Source: an uncultured Marinifilum sp.
Lineage (GTDB): Bacteria > Bacteroidota > Bacteroidia > Bacteroidales > Marinifilaceae
Reading direction: 5' to 3'
Length of the DNA: 64,000 nucleotides
Assembly (NCBI RefSeq): GCF_963677195.1
Contig: NZ_OY781918.1
Coordinates: forward strand, 4,018,923-4,082,922
Shown: piece by piece, positions 1-8,391 of the stretch
Layout: the number at the start of each line of letters is the position of its first letter
Position numbering within the stretch: position 1 is the stretch's first letter
Notes under the pieces: generated by a model
Databases searched by the model: none
The model's input: only the letters and a program-made list of their open reading frames with translations
Told to the model about the DNA's origin: nothing
Made by a program: the position numbers and the translations under genes

Positions 1-348
1 GGAGTAAAAGTTACGGATAGCGGATTACAATATAAAATTCTAAAACAAGGATCAGGTAAAACAGCAAATAAAACTGATAGAATTAAGTGTGTGTATCACG
101 GTACTTTAATTGACGGTACTGTTTTCGACAGCTCGAAAGAACGCGGCGACACATCTTCCTTTTTTGTTAATCGTGTAATTAAAGGTTGGACCGAAGCTTT
201 ACAAATAATGCCCGAAGGATCGGAATGGAGATTGTTCGTACCTGCTAATTTGGCTTATGGTGAAAGAGGTAGTAATAATAAAATTGGTCCGAACGAAGCA
301 CTTATTTTCGATATTAATCTTGTTGAGATACTCGAGAAAAAGAAGTAA
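1..348 (+). CDS. FKBP-type peptidyl-prolyl cis-trans isomerase, C-terminal part
   Basis: The frame is open from the first base of the window, so the gene starts upstream and only about 115 C-terminal residues are present. They form most of one FKBP domain: VYHGTLIDGTVFDSS, the VIKGWTEALQIMPEGSEW stretch and the FVPANLAYGERG stretch are classic FKBP active-site segments. The family catalyses prolyl isomerisation; Bacteroidota members of this FklB/Mip type are usually periplasmic or outer-membrane-linked folding helpers, but the signal region is outside the window. A strong hairpin follows the stop. The first ATG/GTG in the window (GTG at 91) falls inside the domain and is not the real start. 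Confidence 0.9.
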   Translation, partial: GVKVTDSGLQYKILKQGSGKTANKTDRIKCVYHGTLIDGTVFDSSKERGDTSSFFVNRVIKGWTEALQIMPEGSEWRLFVPANLAYGERGSNNKIGPNEALIFDINLVEILEKKK

Positions 349-372
349 TAAGAGCTTATTAAATTGATTTTT

Positions 373-404
373 ATAAAAGGGATACCGAAACGTATCCCTT
401 TTAT
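373..404 (+). terminator. Rho-independent terminator after the FKBP gene
   Basis: AAAAGGGATAC (375-385) pairs perfectly with GTATCCCTTTT (392-402) around a 6-nt loop. The T-run is part of the right arm. Confidence 0.75.
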
Positions 405-507
405 ATAGTGTTTAAAAAGTTCACAACACTAGATTGCGTTGATTAACGATTCAATTATTAAGCACCATCTCGAATTAAATACACATCCGAGCTTTAAGAC
501 TACTCGA

Positions 508-1122
508 CTATTTAATTTGCGCTTTTATATATTCAGCCACTTCAGGATGTCCATTAGCAGTTGCAAAGTCTAATGACGATTCTCCGTCGATATCTACCAT
601 TTTTAAATCGGCACCGTAAGAAACCAACACCTTAAGCACTTCGAGCTGACCTTCGGATGCTGCCATCATTGCTGCCGTCCAGTTTTCCTCATCATCTACC
701 AGATTTACTTCAGCTCCAGCTTCTAATAAAATACTAATAGCAGGAACAAATTTGCCCGTAGATGCATACATTAATGCAGTTCTTTTAACCTGATCTGTTA
801 AATTTACTTCTGCCCCATTTTCTATAAGCAGCTTAACTATATCGGAATGTCCATTAAAAGCAGCCAACATCAGCAAAGTGCGCTGATTGGGATCAGTAAA
901 ATTTACATCAAAACCATTATTCAATGCATCTTTCACGACTTCGATTTTTCCATCCAATGCACTTTGCAATATTAAATCATTATCGAATACCATTGTTGAT
1001 TCTGGTGCTACCTGATCTGTACTAATACTATTTACATTACTGGATTTAGAATTTTTTCCATTGCAGCTACAAGCCAGCAATCCCATTGCAGCAATAGCTG
1101 TAAACAATTGTAATTTATTCAT
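508..1122 (-). CDS. Ankyrin-repeat lipoprotein
   Basis: 204 residues. The N-terminus is a lipoprotein signal: a hydrophobic stretch ending in LLAC, with Cys18 as predicted lipidated residue, followed by a short low-complexity Ser/Asn linker. From about residue 50 to the end there are four to five ankyrin repeats, with recurrent GH.DIVKLLIENGAEVN-type helices. Ankyrin repeats mediate protein binding and carry no catalysis, so this is probably a membrane-anchored binding or inhibitor protein facing the periplasm or surface. It stands alone, converging on the FKBP gene and diverging from the broken gene at 1235. The partner is unknown. Confidence 0.85.
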   Translation of the reverse strand: MNKLQLFTAIAAMGLLACSCNGKNSKSSNVNSISTDQVAPESTMVFDNDLILQSALDGKIEVVKDALNNGFDVNFTDPNQRTLLMLAAFNGHSDIVKLLIENGAEVNLTDQVKRTALMYASTGKFVPAISILLEAGAEVNLVDDEENWTAAMMAASEGQLEVLKVLVSYGADLKMVDIDGESSLDFATANGHPEVAEYIKAQIK

Positions 1123-1234
1123 AAGTTTCTAATTTGTTTCATTTGAAAGAAGCAATAAAGGTAAGCTAAGATTGTTAAATAGTAAGTACATAAGGTATTA
1201 AATTAAGGGTGGATTTTACTTTATCAATAAAAAG

Positions 1235-2254
1235 ATGGTAGAAGAACAAAACAACAAGTCCTCAAACTACTCATAATCAAAACAAACATTACAAAAAGAG
1301 AAAAGTGAAAAACTTATTAAATCTAAAACTGTAAAGTTAACAGGAAGGATTATAGACAAGAAAAACAATCCTATTTCGAAAGCCTCTATTAGCATAAAAG
1401 ACTCTAATAAAAGAAGCATTACCAATGCTAATGGTGAATATAAATTTGAATTGCCAGCCGAAGGTGATTTTGGACTAATTGTTACGCATCCAGACTATGA
1501 AATGGTTTCTAATACCATTACATTAAAATCAACAAATGGATCCAAATGGAAACACGACTTTATAATGAAAGCTGTTGATTCTGAAGATAACAAAGAAAAA
1601 CAGAAGGTATTTAAAATTTCAGGTACTGTAAAAGATGTTAATGAAAATCCAATGCCAGGAACTTCAATTGTTGTGAAAGGTACTACAATTGGAACTGTTT
1701 CTGATTGGGATGGAAAATACGAAATTGAGGTTTCAAACATGAAGAAATTGACATTAGTTGCCTCATTTGTAGGCTACCAAAGTATTTTAAACAAAAATGA
1801 TTTTCGAGAAGGAATCAAAAATGTTGATTTCACCATGAAACGTGAAGTAATTGAAATCTCTTCAAAAGATTTAAAAAAAGCAGGAGACATTCCTCCTCCA
1901 CCGCCACCAACAGCACCTGAATATCCCGAAAGCGACGAACCAGTTTTTGTGATTGTTGAAGATATGCCACAATATCCACAGGGGTTTTACGGATTAGCAC
2001 AACATGTAAAAAAACAAGAAAATAAACTGAAGGAAGAGTTCTTTTTCGAAGGAAAAAAACTAGAAGGAAGCGCAACTGTTGGATTCACCATATCTCCAAA
2101 AGGAAAAGTAACAAACGTTCAAATCCTAAAAAAATCGAAGGAAGTAGCTGCCGAAGCTGCTAAAATAATTGCTTCGGAAATGAAAGATTGGAAACCTGGT
2201 GCCCAGCGAGGTAAAAAAGTTCCGCTTGATTATGCAATGGAACTGGAATTTTAA
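1235..2254 (+). pseudogene. Broken M56/TonB-type protein remnant: two carboxypeptidase-regulatory-like domains plus TonB C-terminal domain
   Basis: The conserved reading frame runs to 2254, but an ATG at 1235 in that frame meets a TAA at 1274 after 13 codons. From 1277 to 1450 the frame is open with no ATG, GTG or TTG, yet already encodes a carboxypeptidase-regulatory-like beta domain (VKLTGRIIDKKNNPISKA). A second such domain follows at about 1612-1830, then a Pro-rich linker and a TonB-C-like domain (PVFVIVEDMPQYP to the C-terminus). Layout and sequence resemble the C-terminal half of the M56-TonB protein at 10349-12685. The first start codon in the long open part, TTG at 1451, would begin in mid-domain. 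I read it as a 5'-truncated relic lacking the membrane and peptidase half. Use of an unusual start codon cannot be excluded. Confidence 0.6.
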
Positions 2255-2273
2255 AATTTGAACTTATCACAAT

Positions 2274-2314
2274 AAAAAAGGAGCTTTGAATTGTTATTTC
2301 AAGCTCCTTTTTCA
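2274..2314 (+). terminator. Terminator hairpin between the broken TonB gene and the sulfatase
   Basis: AAAAAGGAGCTTTGAA pairs with TTTCAAGCTCCTTTTT with one bulged base. A-rich and T-rich flanks let it serve both convergent genes. Confidence 0.7.
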
Positions 2315-2333
2315 TTCAAATAATTTGTCTCAA

Positions 2334-3848
2334 TTATACTTGAGGAAAAACCTCAGTCAAATCCAACGGATCATCCATATCTTTCTGAAGAGCCACCAAT
2401 TTTGTAAACAATTCTTTTATTTTCTTTTTATACTCCGGTTTAGCAGCTAAATCATTCATTTCATTCGGATCGTTTTTTAGATCGTACAAACGCATAACTT
2501 TTCCATGAGGATAAACAATCAGCTTAAAGCCATTGGTACGAATCATGCGTTGCATATCTGGTCGGTAACAACCATAAATGGCATCGTAATTCGATTTTGT
2601 CTGCTCACCACGAGCCAACGACATAAAACTCTTAAATTCTACATACTCAGGCTTTGGTAATCCTGCCAATTCAATCGAAGAAGCCATAATATCCTGTAAA
2701 TAAACCTCAGCATCAATCTTTTTCCCTTTCGGGATATCAGGACCAATAACAAACAATGGCGGACGCATAGAATGATCGTACATATTCTGCTTTCCTAATA
2801 ATCCATTATCGCCAATAGCCAATCCGTGATCGGCGGTATAAAAAATATAAGTATTATCCATTTCACCCGATTCCTTAACAGCTTCTAAAATTTCGCCAAT
2901 TTGATGATCGAGATGGGTGATTAAAGCATAATATTCTTGGCGGTGTTTTTTCATTGAATATTCGGTACGAGGAAAAGGAGCCAGAGCAGCATCGCGTAAA
3001 GCTGGTCCACAACCAATACTATCTTTGTATGGATACATTGGTAAAAATGATTCCGGAACAGAAATATTTTCCAATGGATACATGTCCAGATACTTTTTAG
3101 GCGATTGGCGAGGATCATGAGGTGCATTAAAAGCCAGATACATAAAGAATGGCTTGTCTTTTCCTTTGGCCGAGTCTATAAAAGTGATCGCATCATCCTT
3201 TAGCACTTCGCTCCAATGCTTTCCTCCTTGCCAATAACCACCATTATTTTTGTCCCATGGTTGCCAACTGGTATCAGCAACATTTTGCGGACGATTATAC
3301 CCAAAAGGCATTAAATCTTCAGCTTTACCTTTTTTTGTTCTTTCCAATTCTGCAAAACGTTTTACCTGTGTTGTATGATCCCAGGTATCTTTAGGCATTC
3401 CCGGACGAATATGAACCGTATGATTGAACAGTTTTGAAGGAGCTGTTCTCACATGCCATTTTCCTGTCATATAAGTTTCGTAACCTGCCGATTGCATAAT
3501 CTGCCCCCACATCTGTCCTTTATCTACCAAATCTTTCTGATGTTTTTCAAAATCGTATGCCCGCCAAACAAATCGACCGGTATTAATCATTGCCCTACTA
3601 CTAGCACAAACAGCACCATTCCAGGCTCCCATATTAAAAGCTTGAGTAAAAGTAGCACCATCGGCTACCATTCTGTCGAGATTAGGTGTTATAACTTCAT
3701 CATTTCCCAGCGCATGAATAGTGTTATAGCACTGATCATCAGCAAACAGAAAAATAATATTTGGTTGTTTTTTTTCAACTTTTTTCGGGATACAGCCAAA
3801 AAATAAGGATATCATAAAAATCGACAGCAACAATCTTAGCTTCATCAT
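2334..3848 (-). CDS. Sulfatase family lipoprotein (iduronate-2-sulfatase-like)
   Basis: 504 residues. A hydrophobic N-terminus ends in FFGC, with Cys19 as likely lipidation site, so the enzyme is probably periplasmic or surface-anchored. The alkaline-phosphatase/sulfatase core is clear: metal-binding DD37-38 in IIFLFADDQ, the modified-residue motif at Cys81 (CASSRAMINTGR), FNAPHDPR, and YTADHGLAIGDNGLLGKQ. Sulfatases of this class hydrolyse sulfate esters, usually on polysaccharides, using formylglycine made from Cys. Here the motif reads C-x-S-x-R instead of the common C-x-P-x-R. No sulfatase-maturating enzyme, SusC/SusD pair or polysaccharide lyase lies nearby, so the substrate cannot be read from context. 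Start could be either of two adjacent ATGs. Confidence 0.88.
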   Translation of the reverse strand: MMKLRLLLSIFMISLFFGCIPKKVEKKQPNIIFLFADDQCYNTIHALGNDEVITPNLDRMVADGATFTQAFNMGAWNGAVCASSRAMINTGRFVWRAYDFEKHQKDLVDKGQMWGQIMQSAGYETYMTGKWHVRTAPSKLFNHTVHIRPGMPKDTWDHTTQVKRFAELERTKKGKAEDLMPFGYNRPQNVADTSWQPWDKNNGGYWQGGKHWSEVLKDDAITFIDSAKGKDKPFFMYLAFNAPHDPRQSPKKYLDMYPLENISVPESFLPMYPYKDSIGCGPALRDAALAPFPRTEYSMKKHRQEYYALITHLDHQIGEILEAVKESGEMDNTYIFYTADHGLAIGDNGLLGKQNMYDHSMRPPLFVIGPDIPKGKKIDAEVYLQDIMASSIELAGLPKPEYVEFKSFMSLARGEQTKSNYDAIYGCYRPDMQRMIRTNGFKLIVYPHGKVMRLYDLKNDPNEMNDLAAKPEYKKKIKELFTKLVALQKDMDDPLDLTEVFPQV

Positions 3849-4195
3849 AGCATTTAATTCATTTTTTAGTTTGTTCTTTTAGAGTTTAATCACAGCAATT
3901 ATTGATAAATTAATCACCCTAAAAAAAACATTTTATTTTGTAGTTAATCTTAATTTTTACACTTTAAAGTTATATAAAAATATCAATGTTTTGCTCATTA
4001 ATTATCTCCAACAAAAGCCATACGTAAACCACAAACACCTATATATAAGAATATTATATCGACAATAAAGAATTACCCCCTTTAAAAACTACCAATACTA
4101 CCATTAGCTACCAGATGTGTTAATATTATTTTTTTTCAGTTTCGAAGCTTTTTCACTTACTTTGTATCCAAAATATAAATCAGATATTCCTTGTA
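3849..4195. other. AT-rich divergent intergenic region
   Basis: 347 bases between the divergent sulfatase and cytochrome b genes. It must contain both promoters. The only element I can point to is TTACTTTG at 4157-4164, one mismatch from TAnnTTTG, 32 bases upstream of the cytochrome b start. I see no convincing reading frame, RNA structure or repeat. Confidence 0.5.
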
Positions 4196-5482
4196 ATGAC
4201 AAATAAGAATAAAGAAGATAGAACTCTCTCATCGCTTGAAAAATTCTTTCTACATCTTCATCCTGCAAAAATAGACAACAGGGCCATAAAATTCAACAGA
4301 ACTTTTGGTTTAGGTGGTATTTGTGCCTTATTATTCGTTATTCTTTCACTTACCGGATTAATTTTACGCTTTTCGTATATACCAACAGTTGAGCACGCTT
4401 ACGATTCAATTTTAGGATTAAAAAATAATACTGTATTCGGCCAGTTTATTCGTAACCTGCATCATTTATCGGCTAAACTTATGGTTTTAGCATCCTTTCT
4501 TCATATGATAAGGGTTTATTTTTCGCAAAGTATCTTTCAAAAAAGAGCAGAAAACTGGATTTACGGATTATTAATGTTGTTTTTAGTATTAGCAGCCAGT
4601 TTTACTGGTTATTTACTTCCTTGGGATCAGCTTGCTTACTGGGCAGTAACTGTTATTACACAAATTATCGAATACATCCCTATGATAGGGCATCCCATAG
4701 CCAATATAGTAAGAGGAAGCGAAACCGTTGATGGAAATACTCTACTTAACTTTTACACTTTGCATACAGGTATAATTCCACTGTTATTTATCGTTCTAAT
4801 GAGCATGCACTTTTGGTTAGTTCGAAAAGCAGGAGGAGTTGCTCTTCCTTATCAGGAAAAAAAACAAAAAGTAGATGTAGTACCTCACTTGGTATCAAAA
4901 GAAATTATGCTTGCAAGCATATTAATTGCTGGCTTATTTCTTGTATCGGTATTTTACCATGCACCTTTGCTCGAACAAGCTAATCCACTAAAAAGTCCTA
5001 ATCCGAGCAAAGCCCCTTGGTATTTTTTAGGAGCGCAGGAATTACTGCTTCATCTCCATCCATTTTTTAGCGCTATAATTATACCCTTTTCTGCCGGATT
5101 ATTCTTTTTAGGCCTTCCTTATTTTAAATATACAAATGTTAATGTTGGAGTTTGGTTTAACTCCTCGCTGGGAAAAAAGATTACAATACAAGCCAGTATT
5201 TTAGCCTTTATTTTTACCTTCTTATTAATTTATGTATTAGATCATTTTCTTCATTTTGATTTATGGTTATCGGCTTGGCCAGCTTGGATTTCAACCGGTC
5301 TTATCCCATTTCTTTTGTATGTAATTCCTGTTGCTGCTTATCTATTATTTTGGAATAAAAAACATAAAGCCGACCGTACCGAATTAATTATGGCCTGCAC
5401 AAGCATATTAATATCATCTTACATAAGCATGTTACTAATTTCTCTTTTTTTACGAGGAGAAGGCATGTTAATGATCTTTTAA
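4196..5482 (+). CDS. Cytochrome b of a bc-type quinol-oxidising complex
   Basis: 428 residues, with b6-like N-terminal and subunit-IV-like C-terminal parts fused in one chain. The haem-binding histidine pairs are H89/H103 and H190/H205. The second pair is 15 apart, as in cytochrome b6, rather than 14 as in mitochondrial cytochrome b. APWYFLGAQELL is the counterpart of the quinol-site PEWY region. About nine to ten hydrophobic segments are visible. The family oxidises (mena)quinol and passes electrons to a Rieske protein and a c-type cytochrome. Those two partners follow directly (22-bp gap, then a 1-base stop/start overlap), so the three genes form one operon. No terminal oxidase is nearby. 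Confidence 0.9.
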   Translation: MTNKNKEDRTLSSLEKFFLHLHPAKIDNRAIKFNRTFGLGGICALLFVILSLTGLILRFSYIPTVEHAYDSILGLKNNTVFGQFIRNLHHLSAKLMVLASFLHMIRVYFSQSIFQKRAENWIYGLLMLFLVLAASFTGYLLPWDQLAYWAVTVITQIIEYIPMIGHPIANIVRGSETVDGNTLLNFYTLHTGIIPLLFIVLMSMHFWLVRKAGGVALPYQEKKQKVDVVPHLVSKEIMLASILIAGLFLVSVFYHAPLLEQANPLKSPNPSKAPWYFLGAQELLLHLHPFFSAIIIPFSAGLFFLGLPYFKYTNVNVGVWFNSSLGKKITIQASILAFIFTFLLIYVLDHFLHFDLWLSAWPAWISTGLIPFLLYVIPVAAYLLFWNKKHKADRTELIMACTSILISSYISMLLISLFLRGEGMLMIF

Positions 5483-5504
5483 AATACTGAATGATACTAT
5501 TGTA

Positions 5505-5966
5505 ATGAAATTAAACAGACGTAAATTCATAAAAAGAATACTTGTTGCCGCTGCAGCTATTGAAGCATTTTTTTTGGTAAGAGGTAGTGTTAGTAAAACA
5601 ACTATATCAGCAAAAAAAACCAACTTATTTAATGCTGGTAAGGCTGATTCTTTCGAAAAAGATAAACTATATCCATTTTTAACAGGACAATTCTTTTTAA
5701 AACGATACGAAGATGGTGGTTTTTTAGCCATGTCGATAAAATGTACTCACCTTGGGTGTGTGGTAAACACAAATGCTAAAACAGGAGGATTTAATTGTCC
5801 TTGTCATGCTTCTCAGTTTAACAAATTTGGAGAAGTATTAGCAGCTCCTGCTACCCGACCTTTAGATACATTCCCAATTACCATAGAAAATGGAGAATTA
5901 TTTATCGATACAAGTAAACCAACAAGAAGAACATCATTTAACAAATCGCAATTAACTTACTTATAA
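5505..5966 (+). CDS. Rieske [2Fe-2S] protein
   Basis: 153 residues. The N-terminus NRRKFIKR followed by a hydrophobic stretch (VAAAAIEAFFLV) is a twin-arginine signal that normally stays as a membrane anchor in Rieske proteins. Cluster ligands are Cys80/His82 in CTHLGC and Cys98/His101 in CPCH; Cys85 and Cys100 would form the usual disulfide. HASQF takes the place of the more common HGSxF. It would carry electrons from quinol at the cytochrome b just upstream to the octaheme cytochrome downstream. The final TAA overlaps the next ATG by one base, arguing for translational coupling. Confidence 0.92.
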   Translation: MKLNRRKFIKRILVAAAAIEAFFLVRGSVSKTTISAKKTNLFNAGKADSFEKDKLYPFLTGQFFLKRYEDGGFLAMSIKCTHLGCVVNTNAKTGGFNCPCHASQFNKFGEVLAAPATRPLDTFPITIENGELFIDTSKPTRRTSFNKSQLTYL

Positions 5967-8260
5967 TGGAGAATCGCAAAAGAACAGAACGAATTAGCTT
6001 GATTGCATCGATAGTAAGTTTACTTTCGATTCCATTGTACTTGTTAATAAACACTTATGGTGCCAATAACGATACTACTACCGAAGCTCAATATGTAGGA
6101 CGCGAAACCTGCATCGAATGCCATTTAAATGAATACAACGAATGGGTAGGTTCCGATCACGACAAAGCCATGGATCATGCCAATGATTCAACTGTTCTGG
6201 GAAATTTTAACAAGCAATCTCTGGAATACAATGGGATGACTCATAAACTTTACAAACGAGACAACAAATTTTATGCATTTACCGATGGAGAATCGGGAGA
6301 GCTAGAAGAATTTGAAATTAAATACGTTTTTGGTTATTATCCGCTACAGCAATATTTAGTAGAATTTGACCGAGGCAGACTGCAAACTCTTGCATTAACA
6401 TGGAACTCGAAAGATAGTGTATGGTATCACATGTCCGAAGCAATTTACAAAGATGAAATTATAGAACACGATAACTGGTTACACTGGACAAACCAAGCAC
6501 AAAATTGGAATGGCATGTGTGCCGACTGCCACTCAACCAATTTGGTTAAAGGTTACGATGTTAATTCCGATTCTTATCATACTACCTGGAGCGAAATTGA
6601 TGTGAGCTGTGAAGCTTGTCACGGACCTGCATCGAAACATCTTGAATGGGCAGCTAAAGCCGATTATGCCAGAGACGAGCATAATAATTTTGGTTTAGTA
6701 GTAAAAACCAGTGGTATAGACAATAAACAATACGTAGACTTATGCGTTCGCTGCCATACTCGCCGAGGTTCTCTTTCCGATTTTAAACACAGTGCTGATA
6801 TTTATAATCATACCATCCCAAATTTACCTAATGGAGAAAATTACCATATCGATGGTCAGATTCTGGATGAAGATTATGTTTATGGTTCGTTTACGCAAAG
6901 TAAAATGTACATGCGCGATGTAAAATGTAACGATTGCCACAATGTACACAGCACAAAACGATTGTTCGAAGATAATCGTCTGTGCACACAATGCCACCGT
7001 GCCGATGATTACGACACTTACAATCATCATTACCACAAATCGAAAGGAGAAAAAGGAGATGCTGTAATTGCCGACGATGGAGTTAAATTTGAAGTTGGAG
7101 AAGGTACTCGTTGTATTAACTGTCACATGCCTGCTCAATTTTATATGGGACCCGATTACCGAAACGATCACAGTTTCCGAATTCCTCGTCCCGACCTAAC
7201 TAAAGAACTGGGTACACCTAATGCCTGTAATCAGTGTCATGCTGATAAGTCGACACAATGGGCTATCGACTATGTTGAAAAATGGCATGGCACCAGTCGC
7301 AATTCGCAATATGGCACTTACTTTAAAGAAGCTGAAACCGGTAGCCAAAAAGGATTCGATGGTTTGGTTCATATTTATAATGATGATGTTTACCCCGAAA
7401 TAATAAGAGCAACTGCTATTCGCTTGTTGGGAATGCATTATCAGAGTAAAGCTAAAGACATTTTATACGATGCGCTAAACAATTTTAATGGTCACATTAG
7501 ATACAATGCACTACAAAATCTTATAATGGATGATCAAAAATCATTTAAAAAAGTTTTAGGATTACTAAACGATCAAACCAAAGCCATTAGAGTTGAATGT
7601 GCTACCAAGCTAAATACTATAAGTAAAGATCAGATACCTGCACAATATCAGGAACAACTTAAACGAGCAGAAAAAGAATATATCGAAGCATTAGAATATA
7701 GTGCCGATTTTCCTTCTGGAAAGTTTAATCTGGCTAATTTCTATTACAATAATAAACAAAACGATAAAGCCGAAGAGTTCTATAAAAGGGCTTTAAAACA
7801 AGACCCTGAGCTACACCCAATAAAAATTAACCTTGCAATTTTGTACAATAACAAAGGAGAATACAAAAAGGCTGAAATTTTATTGAAAGATTATCTGAAG
7901 AATGTTCCTAACGACGGAGCTACAATGTTTACTTATGCATTGTTTTTAACAGAACGTAAACGTTACGATGAATCGATGAATTATCTGCTTAAAGCAGCAA
8001 AATATGCACCACAAAACCCAAGAATATTTTACAATGCAGCCATGATGTACGATTTTAAAAATCAACCCAATAAAGCTGTAGAATTCATAAACAGTGCAAT
8101 AAAAATAAATCCTGAAGATTCGAATTATTACGTTGCCTTATTAAATCTTCATATAAAATACAAAAACACGAAACAGGCCAAAACTGTGGCCAAACAAATA
8201 TTGGATAAATTTCCGAATATTAACGACAAAGCAAATATTGAATCTATTATAAATCAGTAA
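5966..8260 (+). CDS. Octaheme c-type cytochrome with C-terminal TPR repeats
   Basis: 764 residues. One N-terminal hydrophobic segment (about 10-30) should anchor it with the rest outside the cytoplasm. Eight CxxCH motifs lie between residues 49 and about 425: CIECH, CADCH, CEACH, CVRCH, CNDCH, CTQCH, CINCH and CNQCH, interspersed with His-rich segments that could supply distal ligands. Residues from about 450 form an alpha-helical, HEAT-like section followed by several TPR repeats. Third gene of the cytochrome b/Rieske operon, so it probably replaces cytochrome c1 as electron acceptor of the complex. The haem part resembles the cytochrome c554 and other multiheme families. Whether it is only a conduit or also reduces a substrate cannot be told from sequence. 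Confidence 0.88.
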   Translation: MENRKRTERISLIASIVSLLSIPLYLLINTYGANNDTTTEAQYVGRETCIECHLNEYNEWVGSDHDKAMDHANDSTVLGNFNKQSLEYNGMTHKLYKRDNKFYAFTDGESGELEEFEIKYVFGYYPLQQYLVEFDRGRLQTLALTWNSKDSVWYHMSEAIYKDEIIEHDNWLHWTNQAQNWNGMCADCHSTNLVKGYDVNSDSYHTTWSEIDVSCEACHGPASKHLEWAAKADYARDEHNNFGLVVKTSGIDNKQYVDLCVRCHTRRGSLSDFKHSADIYNHTIPNLPNGENYHIDGQILDEDYVYGSFTQSKMYMRDVKCNDCHNVHSTKRLFEDNRLCTQCHRADDYDTYNHHYHKSKGEKGDAVIADDGVKFEVGEGTRCINCHMPAQFYMGPDYRNDHSFRIPRPDLTKELGTPNACNQCHADKSTQWAIDYVEKWHGTSRNSQYGTYFKEAETGSQKGFDGLVHIYNDDVYPEIIRATAIRLLGMHYQSKAKDILYDALNNFNGHIRYNALQNLIMDDQKSFKKVLGLLNDQTKAIRVECATKLNTISKDQIPAQYQEQLKRAEKEYIEALEYSADFPSGKFNLANFYYNNKQNDKAEEFYKRALKQDPELHPIKINLAILYNNKGEYKKAEILLKDYLKNVPNDGATMFTYALFLTERKRYDESMNYLLKAAKYAPQNPRIFYNAAMMYDFKNQPNKAVEFINSAIKINPEDSNYYVALLNLHIKYKNTKQAKTVAKQILDKFPNINDKANIESIINQ

Positions 8261-8297
8261 AATAATATTTCGTTACAAATGTTAATATCATGTTTGT

Positions 8298-8315
8298 ATC
8301 GGCTAATTATCCGAT
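8298..8315. promoter_or_regulatory. Operator-like dyad 1 upstream of the SatD gene
   Basis: ATCGG-CTAATTAT-CCGAT, a dyad with 5-bp perfect arms and 8-bp spacer. First of three copies whose starts (8298, 8326, 8354) are exactly 28 bp apart. Together with dyad 2 it also forms a 20-bp perfect inverted repeat around a 6-base centre. Confidence 0.75.
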
Positions 8316-8325
8316 ATTGATACAT

Positions 8326-8343
8326 ATCGGATAATTAGCCGAT
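8326..8343. promoter_or_regulatory. Operator-like dyad 2 upstream of the SatD gene
   Basis: ATCGG-ATAATTAG-CCGAT, second copy. It is followed by ATATTTG, as copy 3 is, so these two 28-bp units are repeats beyond the dyad itself. Confidence 0.75.
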
Positions 8344-8346
8344 ATA

Positions 8347-8378
8347 TTTGGATATCGGATTTAAAACCGATATATTTG
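8347..8378 (+). promoter_or_regulatory. Bacteroidota-type promoter of the SatD-DUF3307 operon
   Basis: TTTG (8347-8350), 20 bp, then TATATTTG (8371-8378) fits the TTTG/TAnnTTTG consensus. Operator-like dyad 3 fills the spacer and touches the -7 element, so a protein bound there would block polymerase. The ATG at 8392 lies only 13 bases past the -7 box, giving a very short leader. Confidence 0.65.
8354..8371. promoter_or_regulatory. Operator-like dyad 3, between the -33 and -7 elements
   Basis: ATCGG-ATTTAAAA-CCGAT, third copy of the 28-bp array, sitting inside the promoter spacer. Probable autoregulatory site for the HTH protein encoded next. Confidence 0.75.
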
Positions 8379-8391
8379 AATAAAAAAATTG

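Noticed and set aside
5468..5731. Minus-strand frame over the Rieske gene start
   Set aside because: Covered by the well-supported Rieske protein on the other strand.
6824..7438. Minus-strand frames inside the multiheme cytochrome gene
   Set aside because: Shadows of the real gene; the opposite strand encodes eight haem motifs and the frames show no protein family.
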